Shown: positions 1 to 10,880 of the stretch, in pieces
How positions within the stretch are numbered: position 1 is the first letter of the stretch
Layout: each line of letters opens with the position of its first letter
DNA from: Eukaryota sp. TZLM1-RC
Taxonomy: Eukaryota > Metamonada: BaSk clade
Reading direction: 5' to 3'
Assembly: GCA_040285825.1 (NCBI GenBank)
Contig: JAUPSS010000004.1
Location: 2,150,550-2,214,549 of the forward strand
Length of the DNA stretch: 64,000 nt
Notes under the pieces: model-generated
The model's input: the letters and a program-made list of their open reading frames with translations, nothing else
Database searches by the model: none
Told to the model about the DNA's origin: nothing
Program-made: the position numbers and the translations under genes

Positions 1-2300
1 CTGCCTCCCAATCAACAATTTATTAATTACAATTAATTATTGGAGATTCAGAAAATATACCAAAAGAAGAGTGTGAATCAGAAATTAATTTCACCATTCT
101 CTTGAAAATAGAAAATACAATTCTGTTGTGGCAGTAAATACGATTGAAAATTTTTCCAGTTCTTTCCTTTACAACTAAATCAAAATTTTGAGGGAAGCCA
201 TAGCAGCCTTACCTAAAGATCCAAGCAAGGAAAAAACAAAGGGACATAAATTATATTGGACATGAGAATTTCCATTGACAGAAGAAATAGATTTCGCATA
301 TTTAGCAATTTTGTGTTGTTCGCCAGCAAGAAGAGAATTTTTGACATCTGAGTTAATGAAATGTTCGCAATGAAATGAATTACAAGGGTCTATGGACATG
401 GCATCTAAAATAGTAAAACTAACATTTAAGACAGGAACAACCAAATTACCTCTTGTTAGATCCATAGAAGCTCTGTTGTAGCACGCATCATCAATATTGG
501 GGTCATCCAGAATTATTTTTGATGGCAAGGGCTCTGAAAAGGAAGCTACTCGATATGATTTGCACATTACATAAATTTGGTTCCTGAAATTATGATGCAC
601 TTGACCTCTAAATGTAATGAAGTGTTTACAGTTCAAAAAATGAGTAAACAAAACAGGTTTACCCCATTTCCATGTTAAGTGGTTCGGCATATTGTTTGGC
701 CATAGAAAACAACGAAGACGTATGTTTAAAAGCCATTCATTGTTTATCAAAAAAAGTCCATAAACAGAGGGAACTTGAGTTACTAAAGCAGCAGCTGAAC
801 TATCACGAATATCCTTTAAAAAATTACCGAAAGCGGGATTTTCAGTTTAATCCCTAACCAAGTCTTACTTCATCATCTCAGCTTTCATATAATTTAACCA
901 GATGGTGCTGAAGCTTTTTCAGGCAAAAGCGCAAATTTGGGAGTGATCAGTTGGGAATTTCTTGAACATTCCGAGGAAAACACTGAATCCAGATAACCCT
1001 GAGCAGATAATCTAATTCAAATTGAAGTTGATTCAAATATAAATTTGACTCACCATGGTTCAGCTGAACATCATAAGGAAACTTTTGAAAAAATTCAAAA
1101 ATAAAATTTTTTCCACCTTCTAAAAAAGCTGCTTTACATAAAATCGAAGATTTGATGAAACCGATTCCACCCAATTCAGCAGAACAAAAAACATGTCTTC
1201 GAATTAAAGATTCATGTACCTCCAATAAAAAAGAACAAATTTGACCCGAAGATTGTTGAAAGATCTACAAAAAATTAAGAGAAACTGAAGAAGGAGTTTA
1301 CCTCAAAATATTAGTGAATTTTCCAGAATAGCAAATTTTTAAAATAAAAAATTTGATGAGTTTTTGAATAACACATTGAGCAATAAAACTAAAATCTTTG
1401 TCAAAATTCTCCAATAAATTGTTCAACTGGGAATAAATTTCATCCGAATTACCTAACCAACATCCAAGGAACTTGAATGCTTGTTTTTTCATAATTAATG
1501 AAGGGAGTTTGAACATCATCAATCAATAAAGATTGTTTTGTTCTTCCAATCAAGAGACATTTAGGTGGATTCAACGCTAATCCGTTTCCTTTATATTTCG
1601 GGCAGTGCCTTCCGTAACCCTACAAATGCTTTCAAAAGAACCGATGATAGAAATTTCATCCATATAAGCAACAATGCGCAATTCAGGGAATTCTTTGTGG
1701 GAGATTTCAATAATATTATAGATAGCCAAACAAAATAGCAATGTACTAAGAGGGTCACCTTGTTTCACACCAGCAGATAATTCAGAGGTAAAGGTGTCAA
1801 AAAAATAAATCGGACTTCCTTCCATAAAATAAATCAAAAAACGCAGACAATTCAGGAAATCTTGATGAGGCACATCATAAACACAGTTACGTTTTAATGA
1901 ATTAATAACATGTTTAATATCGAAATAGAAAATATGTTGAGGTTGTTGACATTGAAAAAAACCTCTGAAATCTTTGAAGCAACAGAAGCACCTTCACTAA
2001 TTTCAATACCACATAAGAATGGCATTAAATAATTCCTCGCTTTAGTAGAAATTCTGTTAAAAATAGAAGAAGCAATCTGGTGAAAGACTCTCCAATAGCA
2101 ATAAGTCTAAATCCATCTGTTTGTTACTTTTTCCGCTTTCACCGAAAGCAATTAAACGGGCAGCAATCAATTCAGGCGGAGAAACATAATTCAAACACAT
2201 TAAATTTTGAACATAATTGGCAAGAACCTCGGAAATTTGGAGAGTTCTTACAAAACTGATTGTCACAGTTCAAATGCAATGCTTGAAGGACCAGCAGCCT
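1..2300 (-). mobile_element. LINE subfamily alpha, decayed 5'-truncated copy (LINE-A)
   Basis: This is a non-LTR retrotransposon pseudogene read on the minus strand. Broken frames at 2266-2057, 1873-1577, 1522-1298, 1225-947 and 750-175 follow the same order as the better copy at 17796-20580: reverse transcriptase, linker, then a C-terminal domain with CxC, H and C zinc residues and a PD-(D/E)xK-like endonuclease region. The polymerase box reads YMDE instead of YMDD, and there are many frameshifts and stops. Homology to LINE-B stops near 2300 at a T-rich stretch, and the 3' end runs to the window edge. The endonuclease type (restriction-like) is inferred from an R-x-D, D-x-M, K-x-x-K-Y pattern. 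Confidence 0.85.
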
Positions 2301-2869
2301 TTCATTTTTTTTATTTTTTCTTTATTTTTCCATTTTTTCCATACACATATTATTATTTTTTACACGTATATTTTTATTTTAAAATTTTTCACTATTTTTT
2401 TGCTTCATTCGATTAATTTAAGCAACATATGATTGACTTATATACTAAATTGTTTCCTTTGGAGCGAGACTTCCTGATACTGATACCAGTTTGGTATCAT
2501 ATTCGTTAGGGTCTATTCCAGCAATGATTTTACCTTTTTAGGAATTCAGTTCATTCTCACAAAAGTCACGAATTTTTAATTCATCCCTTTCTTTTTGTTT
2601 GTTCTTACATAAAATTTTTCAGATCATTGCGCTTGTTTTGAACAGAAACTCCAAATCTATCTGTCAGAATACTGTCGTTGAAAAAGCAACCATGAGTATT
2701 TTTGGTCAAGGTACTATGCTGCATGTTGAGTACCCTTTTCCAAGTTTCAAGATATTTTTTCATCAACGTCAATCATTTGATCACCACTTTCTTGAGTTTC
2801 ATAACACTCTCTAATGGGAAGTACGGTGGATTCACCAGACAGTTTTCTTGATTGATTAATACCAATTTG

Positions 2870-3740
2870 CATACTTCTGGTTGCAACTCGCATATACGCT
2901 ATTCTGATAGAAATAAGGTTGTAAATGAATAAATGATTAGGTTTTTTCCTTCAGCGTTTTTAATCAATTCTTCAGAAATACGACTGACTTTCGCCATTAG
3001 TATAAAAGATCTTTTAAGATATTTTTCCCTATTTACCCGTTTATCATGAAATATATTAAACAAATAAGGCTTTCCTTTCTTTGACTTGCAATTTGGGGTA
3101 GTCAACTAAAAAATCCAATTTTTCAAGTATTGATTGACATTTTTGCATTCTGTCGTAGGGAAAATGTTTTCATCAAGTTTTTCTTCATAGATGAACAATG
3201 AATTTATTGATTTGTACCTCGCCATCAATTGATGCTTAAATAGGTGTGTGGTCTGGTCTAAAAGTACACTCTTGAATTTTCCAAAGGTGATTCACTGCAA
3301 TTTATCGTTAGCGTCTTTAGTTTGTTCACAGTTTCTTGATCATGTATTTTAGTCTCTGATGGAAATTGATAAAAACTCTGAAATGAATCCTCATCAGAGG
3401 TTTGTTAATCCAAAAGTAATGAGATCCATTGAGGTTGAACTGCGTTTTTTCTTGGCTTTTTTTCGCTCAATAAGTTTATGCTCACCTTGTTGATCAGCAA
3501 ACAGGAAGCAAAATCAGATAAACTATTCTCAGCACCACATAGATAGAAATTGTTACATAATTGAAGAGTATCAATAACTCTAAAATTATATACATCTTCA
3601 ATAAATGAAATCAAAATGTCATTGAATGGTCCAGATAAATATTCCTTTTGGGATAAATCCTTGCCATAAATGATAGAGCGACATTTCATAAAGGGCAAAT
3701 CAAATTGTTTGATGTTATGTCCAGCCAAATAGTCTAATTA
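2870..3740 (-). pseudogene. Remnant of a 3'-5' exonuclease-like protein
   Basis: The minus-strand frame 3728-3405 begins GHNIKQFDLPFMKCRS and later reads DTLQLCNNFYLCGAENSLSDFA. This resembles the ExoII and ExoIII part of DEDD exonucleases (N-x(3)-FD, then a D near a helix starting with SL). The frame is open on neither side: flanking minus-strand sequence reads as protein only across several stops, and a further frame at 3105-2899 is lysine-rich and may belong to the same relic. I see no polymerase domain. It could be a fragment of a transposon-borne exonuclease or of a decayed host gene. The assignment rests on short motifs only. Confidence 0.3.
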
Positions 3741-4602
3741 ATAATTATTTAAGCAATTATCATTATTGCTAAAGCGGAATCATTAGGTCCAGAAATGCCA
3801 ATACTATTTAGTAAAATACAATATTGTTCAGTATTATGCGGTTTCCGACAGTGACATAAACAGAAACTTAAAAACCTTTACTTTATGCTCATCAATTAAC
3901 TGATCTAAAAAATCTCTTCCAGATAATCACCTGTTTGTGACACGATATCTTTAAGGACTGTTTTCAAGTAGATTTCTGAGTTGCCGGTTGATGCCACAAA
4001 CAAAATTCAAAGGTCTGTGAGACAAGAAAAAAGAACTTCATCTATTCAGTATTACTGGAGCCGTGTTCGAATTGTTCCTGCATTTCCTGAAATCAGAAAC
4101 TTATTTTTAAATTTACAATTCAGAAACCGGATAATACATTTCATAACAGCAATATATGAAACAGAGTATCAATAACGTTTGGAAGTTTTCAGCAGATATC
4201 GAGTCTAACTGTAACAGGAGGACATCAAAAAACGAAATTATTCCTCCGTCACCCTGATATTGGGGATATACAGCTACTGTATCAGGATTGTTACGAATGT
4301 TGATTCCCTCTACATTAATTGCTGCATGAACGTTGGAAAAAATGATTGGTTGGGTAAAGAAGGACGAGTGATGAATGGAGAATCATCTTCTGGAATCTCC
4401 ATAACCTCCGCATCCTGCATGGACAATAATTCAAGGCCCAGGGAGGAGAATGAAGAATGACCTATGGAAGAACATTAACAGTACATAAAAAATACTGGTG
4501 GGGAATTTGTCCACTTCAATAGACGTTGACTTCTGTTGACGTGACCAATTTCCAAAAGTGGATTCGCCATTTTGTGCATCAAACATACTTTCAATACTCT
4601 GT
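3741..4602. other. Intergenic, nothing recognised
   Basis: AT-rich sequence between the exonuclease-like remnant and xanthine dehydrogenase. Short open frames at 3981-4175 and 4260-4460 have no recognisable motif and no repeat elsewhere in the window. The promoter of the next gene must lie in the last few hundred bases, but I see no diagnostic element. Confidence 0.5.
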
Positions 4603-7600
4603 ATGTCGCTGTACTTCTTTGTGAATGGTCAAGAACGTGAACTAACTTCCTTTGAACCTGCCCAATCTTTCTCTTCTTGGCTCCAGAACAAAGGCTATCA
4701 GGGAGTCAAAACTGCTTGTAATGTAGGTGGATGTGGATCGTGTACTGTTCTTCAATCCTATTTTGATTTAACTCTCAAAAAGGTCGTCCACCGTCCTGTT
4801 TTAGCCTGTTTGCTTCCTCTCGCAGCAGCACATGGTACTCATATCACTACAGTGGAAGGTGTTGGAACCGCGGATGACCTTCATCCTATACAAGAACGCA
4901 TAGTCGAGATGTCTGCTACTCAGTGTGGCTTCTGTACCCCTGGTATTGTCATGCACATTTACGCTTTCCTGCTCAACAACCCATCCCCCACCTCACGGGA
5001 TATTGAGGATTCCTTCTCCACTGCTCCTAATCTTTGTCGATGTACAGGATACAGACCTATTCTTGAAGCAGCCAAGAGCTTTGCTGTTGATTCCTCGTCA
5101 AACTGCTCCTCTTGTAACTTCTCCCTTTCTTTCCCTCCGTCGCTAGTCTCTTTTGATCGATACTTATCATACTCATCACCTACATGCAAATGGTTCGCCC
5201 CTTCCTCCCTTCATGAACTTCTCTCTCTCAAGTCCACGTATACCAAAGCCAAGCTGGTTGGTGGGAACTCTGAACTGGGGGTACAACGTAATGTGAACAA
5301 TCACGAACCAGAAGTCCTTATCTACACTAATAATATTCAAGATCTCGCCACACTTTCCCTTTCTGGAAGGTCTATTTATATTGGAGGCGGAATCACCATT
5401 TCATCAATGGTTGATGGTCTGGAAGCTTTGAATCTACCCCCATCAAAATTCCAATCATCACGTGCTTTGATTGATCAAACTGCCCACTTTGCTTCTGGAC
5501 ACATCAAATCAATTGCTACTGTTGCTGGTAATGTGGTCACTGCTTCACCTGTCAGTGATTTGCTTCCTGTTTTTATTGCCACAAACTCCGTATTTGTAAT
5601 TTCTAAACTGGAAGGTGACGTTATCAAGTCAAGGAAAGTCAAGGCAACTGATTGGGTGATTGGTTATAGACAGGTTGATTTGAATGATGATGAAATTCTA
5701 GTGGGTATTGAAATGCCTCTAGGTGTTCCGAACGAGTTTATTAAGTCATTTAAGGTTAGTAAAAGAAAAGAAGATGATATTGCTGTTGTCAATGGTTGTA
5801 TTAGGTTCAAATTGACCCCTTCCTCCAATCAATCGTTTTTGATTGAAGATTCTTCAATTGTTTTTGGAGGAATGGCACCTACTACCAAGATTTGCAATGT
5901 CACCCAAGAATTATTACAGCACAAACCTTTTGCTTCTGAAACTCTACCTGCCATCCTTGAATCATTAGCTAAAGAACTTAAGCTTTCCCCTAATGCACCT
6001 GGGGGTATGGTAAGGTTTAGAATGGTAACATGTGGTACATTTTTTAGTGAATTTTGGAATGAGGTTGAGAGCAAAATGCTTAAAAACTCCAGTAGAAATG
6101 GTAAGTCTCACACCACACGGCCTTTATTTAGTTCCAAACAAGAATTCACTGAAAAATCTTCAATTGTCGGCTCTAATAGGGTTTCAAAGTCCAGTGTTTC
6201 TCATGTTACCGGAAATACCACCTATTCAATAGATTTAAAAGGGCCAGATTCTACTCTATTTGCAGCCATTGTTCCTTCTCCAACGGCAAGTGGTCGTTTG
6301 ACTTCAATTGACTATACCAAAGCACTCCAAATGCCAGGTGTCACGCACGTGATTACTGCAAAGGATTTAAAGTTTGCCAAAAAGTTTGGGCCTATTCTTC
6401 AAGATGAAGATATTTTGGCTGTTGAACATGTTGTTTACCAAGGTCAACCGGTCGCCTTGATTCTCGCTGAATCACGTGATGAAGCTTACAAGGCAGTCAA
6501 AAACGTTGTCGTCACAGTCGAACCTACATCTCCCATTCTCACAATTGAGGACGCTATTACCAATAATAAATATCTTACTGAGGAAAAAGTTCTTGAGCAA
6601 GGTGATTTAAATGAAATGAAAAAGCTTGCTGATGTTGTTGTTTCTGGAGAAATTAAACTAAAGGAGCAAGAACATTTCTATTTTGAAACCCAAAACTCCT
6701 TGATTATTCCTGATCAAGAGTTTATAGTCCACGCCTCCACCCAAAACCCAACAGAAACTCAACATGCTGTTGCACATGCCCTGGGAGTTCCTTTCAATAG
6801 GGTTGTGGTCAAGGTAAGGCAGTTAGGTGGAGGGTTTGGAGGGAAAGAGGTTGCTTTGTTGGTTCCTTCACTTAATGCTGTTGCTGTCCAAGTAGCTAAA
6901 CGTCCAGTTAAGATGGTACTATCTCGACAAGAAGATATGGTTATTTCGGGGAAACAACATCCGATGCTAATCAAATACGAAGCTGGGTTCTCTAACAAAG
7001 GAGAGTTTTTATTTAGAGATATCTATATTTATACAAACGGTGGGTGCTCGTTAGATCTTTCTCCTGCCATTCTGGAACGAACTCTGTTCCACTCTGATGG
7101 TGTTTACAAGGCTAGAGCTTCTAGAATACGTGGTAAGGTTTGCTTCACCAACAAACCTTCCTTCACGGCACTAAGAGGGTTTGGGGCTCCTAATGGGTTA
7201 CTTGTAGCAGAGGAAATCATGTCTAGGGCTGCTATTAAACTAGGTTTCACAGACGAAGAACTCAAAGAATTAAACTTTTACCAAGAAGGTGATGTTACTC
7301 ATTTCAATATGCCACTTGAATACTGCAACATCATTCCCTCCTGGAACCAATGCAAACAGAGTTGTGAATTCGAACGAAGATCCAAAGCAATCGAGTTATT
7401 CAATGCATCTGATCCCATCATTAAAAGAGGAATCTCAATGCAGGCTGTGAAGTTTGGCATTTCTTTCACCAAAACTTTTATGAATAAGGCAGCAGCTCTT
7501 GTCCATTGCTACACAGACGGTTCAGTCTACATCTCTCATGGTGGAGTTGAAATGGGTAATGCTATTCACACAAAGATTGCGCAAATTGCGGCTCAAACTC

Positions 7601-8424
7601 TGGGTGTATCCATTGACGATATCCATGTCTCAGAAACCAGCACTGATAAGACAGCTAATACGTCGCCTACCGCTGCTTCCACGGGATCTGATCTTAATGG
7701 TAAAGCAGTTGAAGATGCTTGTTTGCAGATTTTGAAGAATTTGGAACCTTTAAAAGAAAAGTTTCCCAAAGATGATTTTAAACAACTTTGTAGTAAGGCG
7801 TTCTTTGAGAGAATCTGCACTTCTGCTGTTGGGTATTACAAAACCCCAATCAAAGGTTGGGACTTTGAGAAATCGACAGGAGAACCTTTTTACTACTACA
7901 CATATGGCTCAGCTTGTGTTGAATCTGAGGTTAATACTAAAACAGGAGAGGTATCTGTCGTTAGAGCTGATATTGTTATGGATGTTGGTGATTCTCTAGC
8001 CCCCAACCTGGATATTGGTCAAATAGAAGGCGCTTTTGTGCAGGGATTGGGATGGATGACGATGGAGGAAGTCGTGAGAAATCCAACCGGAAAAGTTTTG
8101 AATTCAGGACCAGAAGGGTACAAGATTCCAGCATTTGCCGACATCCCAAATGATTTCAGGGTGACTTTAATGAACAGTGTGCCAAATCCAAAAGCTGTGG
8201 GTTTTTCTAAAGGAGTTGGTGAGCCTCCGCTTTCGCTTTGTGGTTCAGTATATATGTCCATTAAGAATGCCATAAACTCATACAGGAAAACTAAAGATCT
8301 CTCGCCAGTTTCTTCATTTAGTTTCCCTGCTTCGGTGGAGAGAGTTCGATTAGCTTGTCCTGATGAGGTCTCTAGAGTCATGACTTCTGTATTGGAAAAA
8401 GGCGAAGAAAAGGAGGATTGGTAG
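4603..8424 (+). CDS. XDH: Xanthine dehydrogenase / oxidase
   Basis: Molybdenum-flavin enzyme that oxidises hypoxanthine to xanthine and urate, normally cytosolic or peroxisomal. From the ATG at 4603 the product is 1273 aa, near the usual 1300-1350. The open frame runs upstream to 4558, but that codon is GTG. Cys39, 44, 47 and 69 bind the first [2Fe-2S] cluster; Cys108, 111, 145 and 147 bind the second. The FAD domain follows with KLVGGNSELG near 215. The molybdopterin domain has QLGGGFGGKE, the EHFYFE glutamate, the ALRGFGAP arginine, PTAAST, and the C-terminal GVGEPPL glutamate that acts as base. The loop usually reading EMGQG is EMGNA here, a substitution at a cofactor-contact motif. No introns are needed. 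The gene ends TAG. XDH and aldehyde oxidase are paralogues; the active-site glutamate and arginine pair fits XDH. Confidence 0.95.
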   Translation: MSLYFFVNGQERELTSFEPAQSFSSWLQNKGYQGVKTACNVGGCGSCTVLQSYFDLTLKKVVHRPVLACLLPLAAAHGTHITTVEGVGTADDLHPIQERIVEMSATQCGFCTPGIVMHIYAFLLNNPSPTSRDIEDSFSTAPNLCRCTGYRPILEAAKSFAVDSSSNCSSCNFSLSFPPSLVSFDRYLSYSSPTCKWFAPSSLHELLSLKSTYTKAKLVGGNSELGVQRNVNNHEPEVLIYTNNIQDLATLSLSGRSIYIGGGITISSMVDGLEALNLPPSKFQSSRALIDQTAHFASGHIKSIATVAGNVVTASPVSDLLPVFIATNSVFVISKLEGDVIKSRKVKATDWVIGYRQVDLNDDEILVGIEMPLGVPNEFIKSFKVSKRKEDDIAVVNGCIRFKLTPSSNQSFLIEDSSIVFGGMAPTTKICNVTQELLQHKPFASETLPAILESLAKELKLSPNAPGGMVRFRMVTCGTFFSEFWNEVESKMLKNSSRNGKSHTTRPLFSSKQEFTEKSSIVGSNRVSKSSVSHVTGNTTYSIDLKGPDSTLFAAIVPSPTASGRLTSIDYTKALQMPGVTHVITAKDLKFAKKFGPILQDEDILAVEHVVYQGQPVALILAESRDEAYKAVKNVVVTVEPTSPILTIEDAITNNKYLTEEKVLEQGDLNEMKKLADVVVSGEIKLKEQEHFYFETQNSLIIPDQEFIVHASTQNPTETQHAVAHALGVPFNRVVVKVRQLGGGFGGKEVALLVPSLNAVAVQVAKRPVKMVLSRQEDMVISGKQHPMLIKYEAGFSNKGEFLFRDIYIYTNGGCSLDLSPAILERTLFHSDGVYKARASRIRGKVCFTNKPSFTALRGFGAPNGLLVAEEIMSRAAIKLGFTDEELKELNFYQEGDVTHFNMPLEYCNIIPSWNQCKQSCEFERRSKAIELFNASDPIIKRGISMQAVKFGISFTKTFMNKAAALVHCYTDGSVYISHGGVEMGNAIHTKIAQIAAQTLGVSIDDIHVSETSTDKTANTSPTAASTGSDLNGKAVEDACLQILKNLEPLKEKFPKDDFKQLCSKAFFERICTSAVGYYKTPIKGWDFEKSTGEPFYYYTYGSACVESEVNTKTGEVSVVRADIVMDVGDSLAPNLDIGQIEGAFVQGLGWMTMEEVVRNPTGKVLNSGPEGYKIPAFADIPNDFRVTLMNSVPNPKAVGFSKGVGEPPLSLCGSVYMSIKNAINSYRKTKDLSPVSSFSFPASVERVRLACPDEVSRVMTSVLEKGEEKEDW

Positions 8425-9590
8425 TACATGAGAAGTTTTTAAGGTCTATAAATTTTTTTGTAAATGTAATTCACTTTAATGGAAAAAAGATGTACATAAA
8501 TTGTGAATAAAAATGATTAAATTTAATAAAGCCGGAACTACTAGTTTAACACCAGATCAGTTTCTTTTTTAATTGAACAATGATATGAAACACAACGGCA
8601 TTTTAAGAATAAATTTATGACAAATGTTCGATTGTAATTTCTACCCAGCAGTATTGTACCGATTTTTTGTGGCTTTTAATTCAAATGATCTCAACAATTA
8701 ATTGTCACAATATTAAATTCCAATATGGTAACTTAATAAGTTGACAAATCCTAGTAATTTCCCACGAATACAATCAGTCAATTTTGTACATACTTTTCTA
8801 AAGAGATTTATAAGAATCAAGTTTAAGAGAATGAAGAAATAGCCAAATTTTTCCACAGTCGAACGAAACAGTGGATCTTGGATTCATTAGAACAATTCTC
8901 CATAGATAATGTCTCTTAAAGGTGAAAACTTTTTATGAGAATCACAATCCGTGCCAGTAACTGTTTTAACTAGATTGGATTGGAATTTATTTGGAATTTC
9001 ACAAACACAAATCAGTTAAAGTAATGTTTTTCCACTATATCTTGATCTTTGGCTCCCCAATTCTTTTCTCTTTCGCACAAATCAACAACAGCTTTCTCAG
9101 ATTCTCAATCATTGCCAGAAATCATCTAATCTAAGTGACAGCAACATTTAAGAATCTGAAGGTAGGAAATTTTAATTTATAACTGTGTTAGTTTTTAAAT
9201 AACCAAAATATAGACACATTCATTTAAATTCGCCGGCCCTTGTATAGGTCATCACTAGTGAAGTCTATGTTATTACAAATGTATTAGACAAATTGTCGAC
9301 GTTACAGAAGCCAGGGACTTCGGAGAGTGATAAATTGGTTATGACGGAGTGTTGGTTATATAGATCTGTTGTTCAAGAAACAGTAATGATTTTGAACCAA
9401 TGAAGTATGTTTTTCAACGTTAATAAACAATCCTTTTTTTCCCTATATTTGTAAGTAATCTGGTTCAGTTTTTCAAAAAACTTTTTCCAAAATGATAAAT
9501 TATAAAAAGCATTGGAAAATGATTTTTGGGTTTATTGTTTTTATTTTGATTGAAATAAAAACTCTTTTGTGCATATTTCTATTATTTCAT
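8425..9590. other. Intergenic, nothing recognised
   Basis: AT-rich spacer after XDH with no open frame, RNA gene or repeat that I can identify. AATAAA-like hexamers near 8505-8530 could serve as the XDH polyadenylation signal. Confidence 0.5.
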
Positions 9591-9802
9591 ACTGTGAAAT
9601 TCACTCCTGTTTTCAACTTCCTCAATGTCTACTCACAGACTGTAAGGGACATGTAGTATCATTTGACAAAGACAATCATAATCTTCATCAATGGGCTACC
9701 TCACTTAAATACACCTACTGCTTTCACAGAACATAGCCTCGCGACTTGATGTATCTAAGTGGATCTACCAAATGCTACTAAGGCATTTGTAGATCGCTCT
9801 CA
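9591..9802 (-). ncRNA. Candidate omega RNA / right-end module of Fanzor A3
   Basis: This region is conserved with the segments at 14301-14541 and 54558-54798. It starts with a long hairpin (arm GATCTACAAATGC, short loop, arm GCATTTGGTAGATC with one bulged base) followed by about 180 bp of well-kept sequence including TACATCAAGTCGCGAGG. In TnpB and Fanzor systems the guide RNA is made from the 3' end of the element. Conservation without a linked open frame supports a function as RNA or as a recognised DNA end. Expression is not shown by the sequence. Confidence 0.4.
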
Positions 9803-9845
9803 AAAGTTTTTCAAAAAAATCAAAAATAAAATAAAAAACTCAAAT
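9591..9845 (-). mobile_element. Solitary 3' end of Fanzor family A (A3)
   Basis: Read on the minus strand, this segment matches the non-coding sequence downstream of the Fanzor open frames at 14250-14541 and 54558-54798, but has no coding sequence beside it. It contains the conserved stem-loop at 9762-9795 and ends at 9591 in the palindromic GTGAATTTCAC. The 26 bp that separate two copies of that palindrome in the other elements are missing here, as expected from recombination or slippage between them. It lies between XDH and the NADH pyrophosphatase. It may be a deletion derivative or a separately mobilised end. Confidence 0.8.
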
Positions 9846-10040
9846 ATTGAAATAGTCTTGTGAATAGATAATTTTAAATTTATATTTGTTGCAGAAAAAA
9901 TTACTAAAGTTAGTAATTGAATGACGTTAATTGAAAATTATTATTTGTCTCTGAAAAGGATCACAGAGAGTAAAGTATTGAACAAAAGTTTTCCGGTATC
10001 TTTTAGCCTATAAAATAAATCTTGTCTTTATTTAATAAAA

Positions 10041-10880
10041 ATGCATGACCATTTCACCAGATTCTCACCCCATTACACCACATCAACCAATGGTTCAAAG
10101 CTCTATGTCATTCCAGGAGACAACAATACTATAGCCGTTGATGATAATCTTGATCCGCTTCATTCAACACCCATACACCATAATTCATGCACACACATAT
10201 TTCTTGGAAATCACAACACCCGTTCTATCTTCCTTATCTCGTCAGACCAACCTTCCTCTCTTCCTTTGCATTTTGAGTCCCTGCGATCACTTCAAGAATC
10301 ACAGTCCACTGAGGTGTCCTCCATTTTGTCTCTTGCAAACTCTTTGCATCATTTCCACGTCTCACATAAATTTTGTGGAATCTGTGGTTCAAGAACTGAG
10401 CTTTCCTCATCAGGATGGTCACGTAAATGTCCTCATCACCCGAAAAACGAAATTTTTCCACGTCAGGACCCCTGTGTCATAACCCTAGTTCGCAACATTA
10501 CTAGTACCCATGTTCTATTAGCAAGAAATTCTAAATGGAAACTACCAAGATACTCAACTATTGCTGGTTTCATTGACATTGGGGAGGTTCCTGAAGATGC
10601 CGTAAGAAGGGAAGTAAAGGAAGAGGTCGGAGTCACCGTTGATGAAATTGAGTACATTTCATCCCAGTTTTGGCCTTTTCCTCGTTCGCTTATGCTTGGC
10701 TTCTTTTGCGTTGGAGATGATGACCAACCTATTGAACTTGTGGATGGAGAAATACAGCATGCAAGATGGTTTAGTAGGGATGAAGTGGAAAGAATGGTAG
10801 ATGCTGGGAAGGAAGAGGATCATGTTCCAGGTGTTGATACAATTGCCGGAACATTGATTAGGAAATGGGTTTTTGGTTGA
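10041..10880 (+). CDS. NADH pyrophosphatase (NudC/NUDT12 family Nudix hydrolase)
   Basis: Hydrolyses NADH or NAD+ to NMN(H) and AMP; bacterial and fungal relatives also remove NAD caps from RNA. The product is 279 aa from an ATG preceded by AAAA. A zinc ribbon comes first: Cys112, Cys115 and Cys130, with His133 where a fourth cysteine is usual. The complete Nudix box starts at Gly176 (G-x5-E-x7-REV-x-EE-x-GV). Residues 208-216 read SQFWPFPRS, the signature that separates NADH pyrophosphatases from other Nudix enzymes. No ankyrin repeats (animal NUDT12) and no clear peroxisomal targeting signal are present; the C-terminus is WVFG. No intron is needed. Confidence 0.93.
   Translation: MHDHFTRFSPHYTTSTNGSKLYVIPGDNNTIAVDDNLDPLHSTPIHHNSCTHIFLGNHNTRSIFLISSDQPSSLPLHFESLRSLQESQSTEVSSILSLANSLHHFHVSHKFCGICGSRTELSSSGWSRKCPHHPKNEIFPRQDPCVITLVRNITSTHVLLARNSKWKLPRYSTIAGFIDIGEVPEDAVRREVKEEVGVTVDEIEYISSQFWPFPRSLMLGFFCVGDDDQPIELVDGEIQHARWFSRDEVERMVDAGKEEDHVPGVDTIAGTLIRKWVFG

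Noticed and set aside
2207-2432. Phenylalanine/isoleucine-rich plus-strand frames
   Set aside because: They are produced by a T-rich tract at the truncated end of LINE-A.
4558-4602. Upstream extension of xanthine dehydrogenase
   Set aside because: The first codon is GTG, and the conserved N-terminus begins at the ATG at 4603 (MSLYFFVNGQE).
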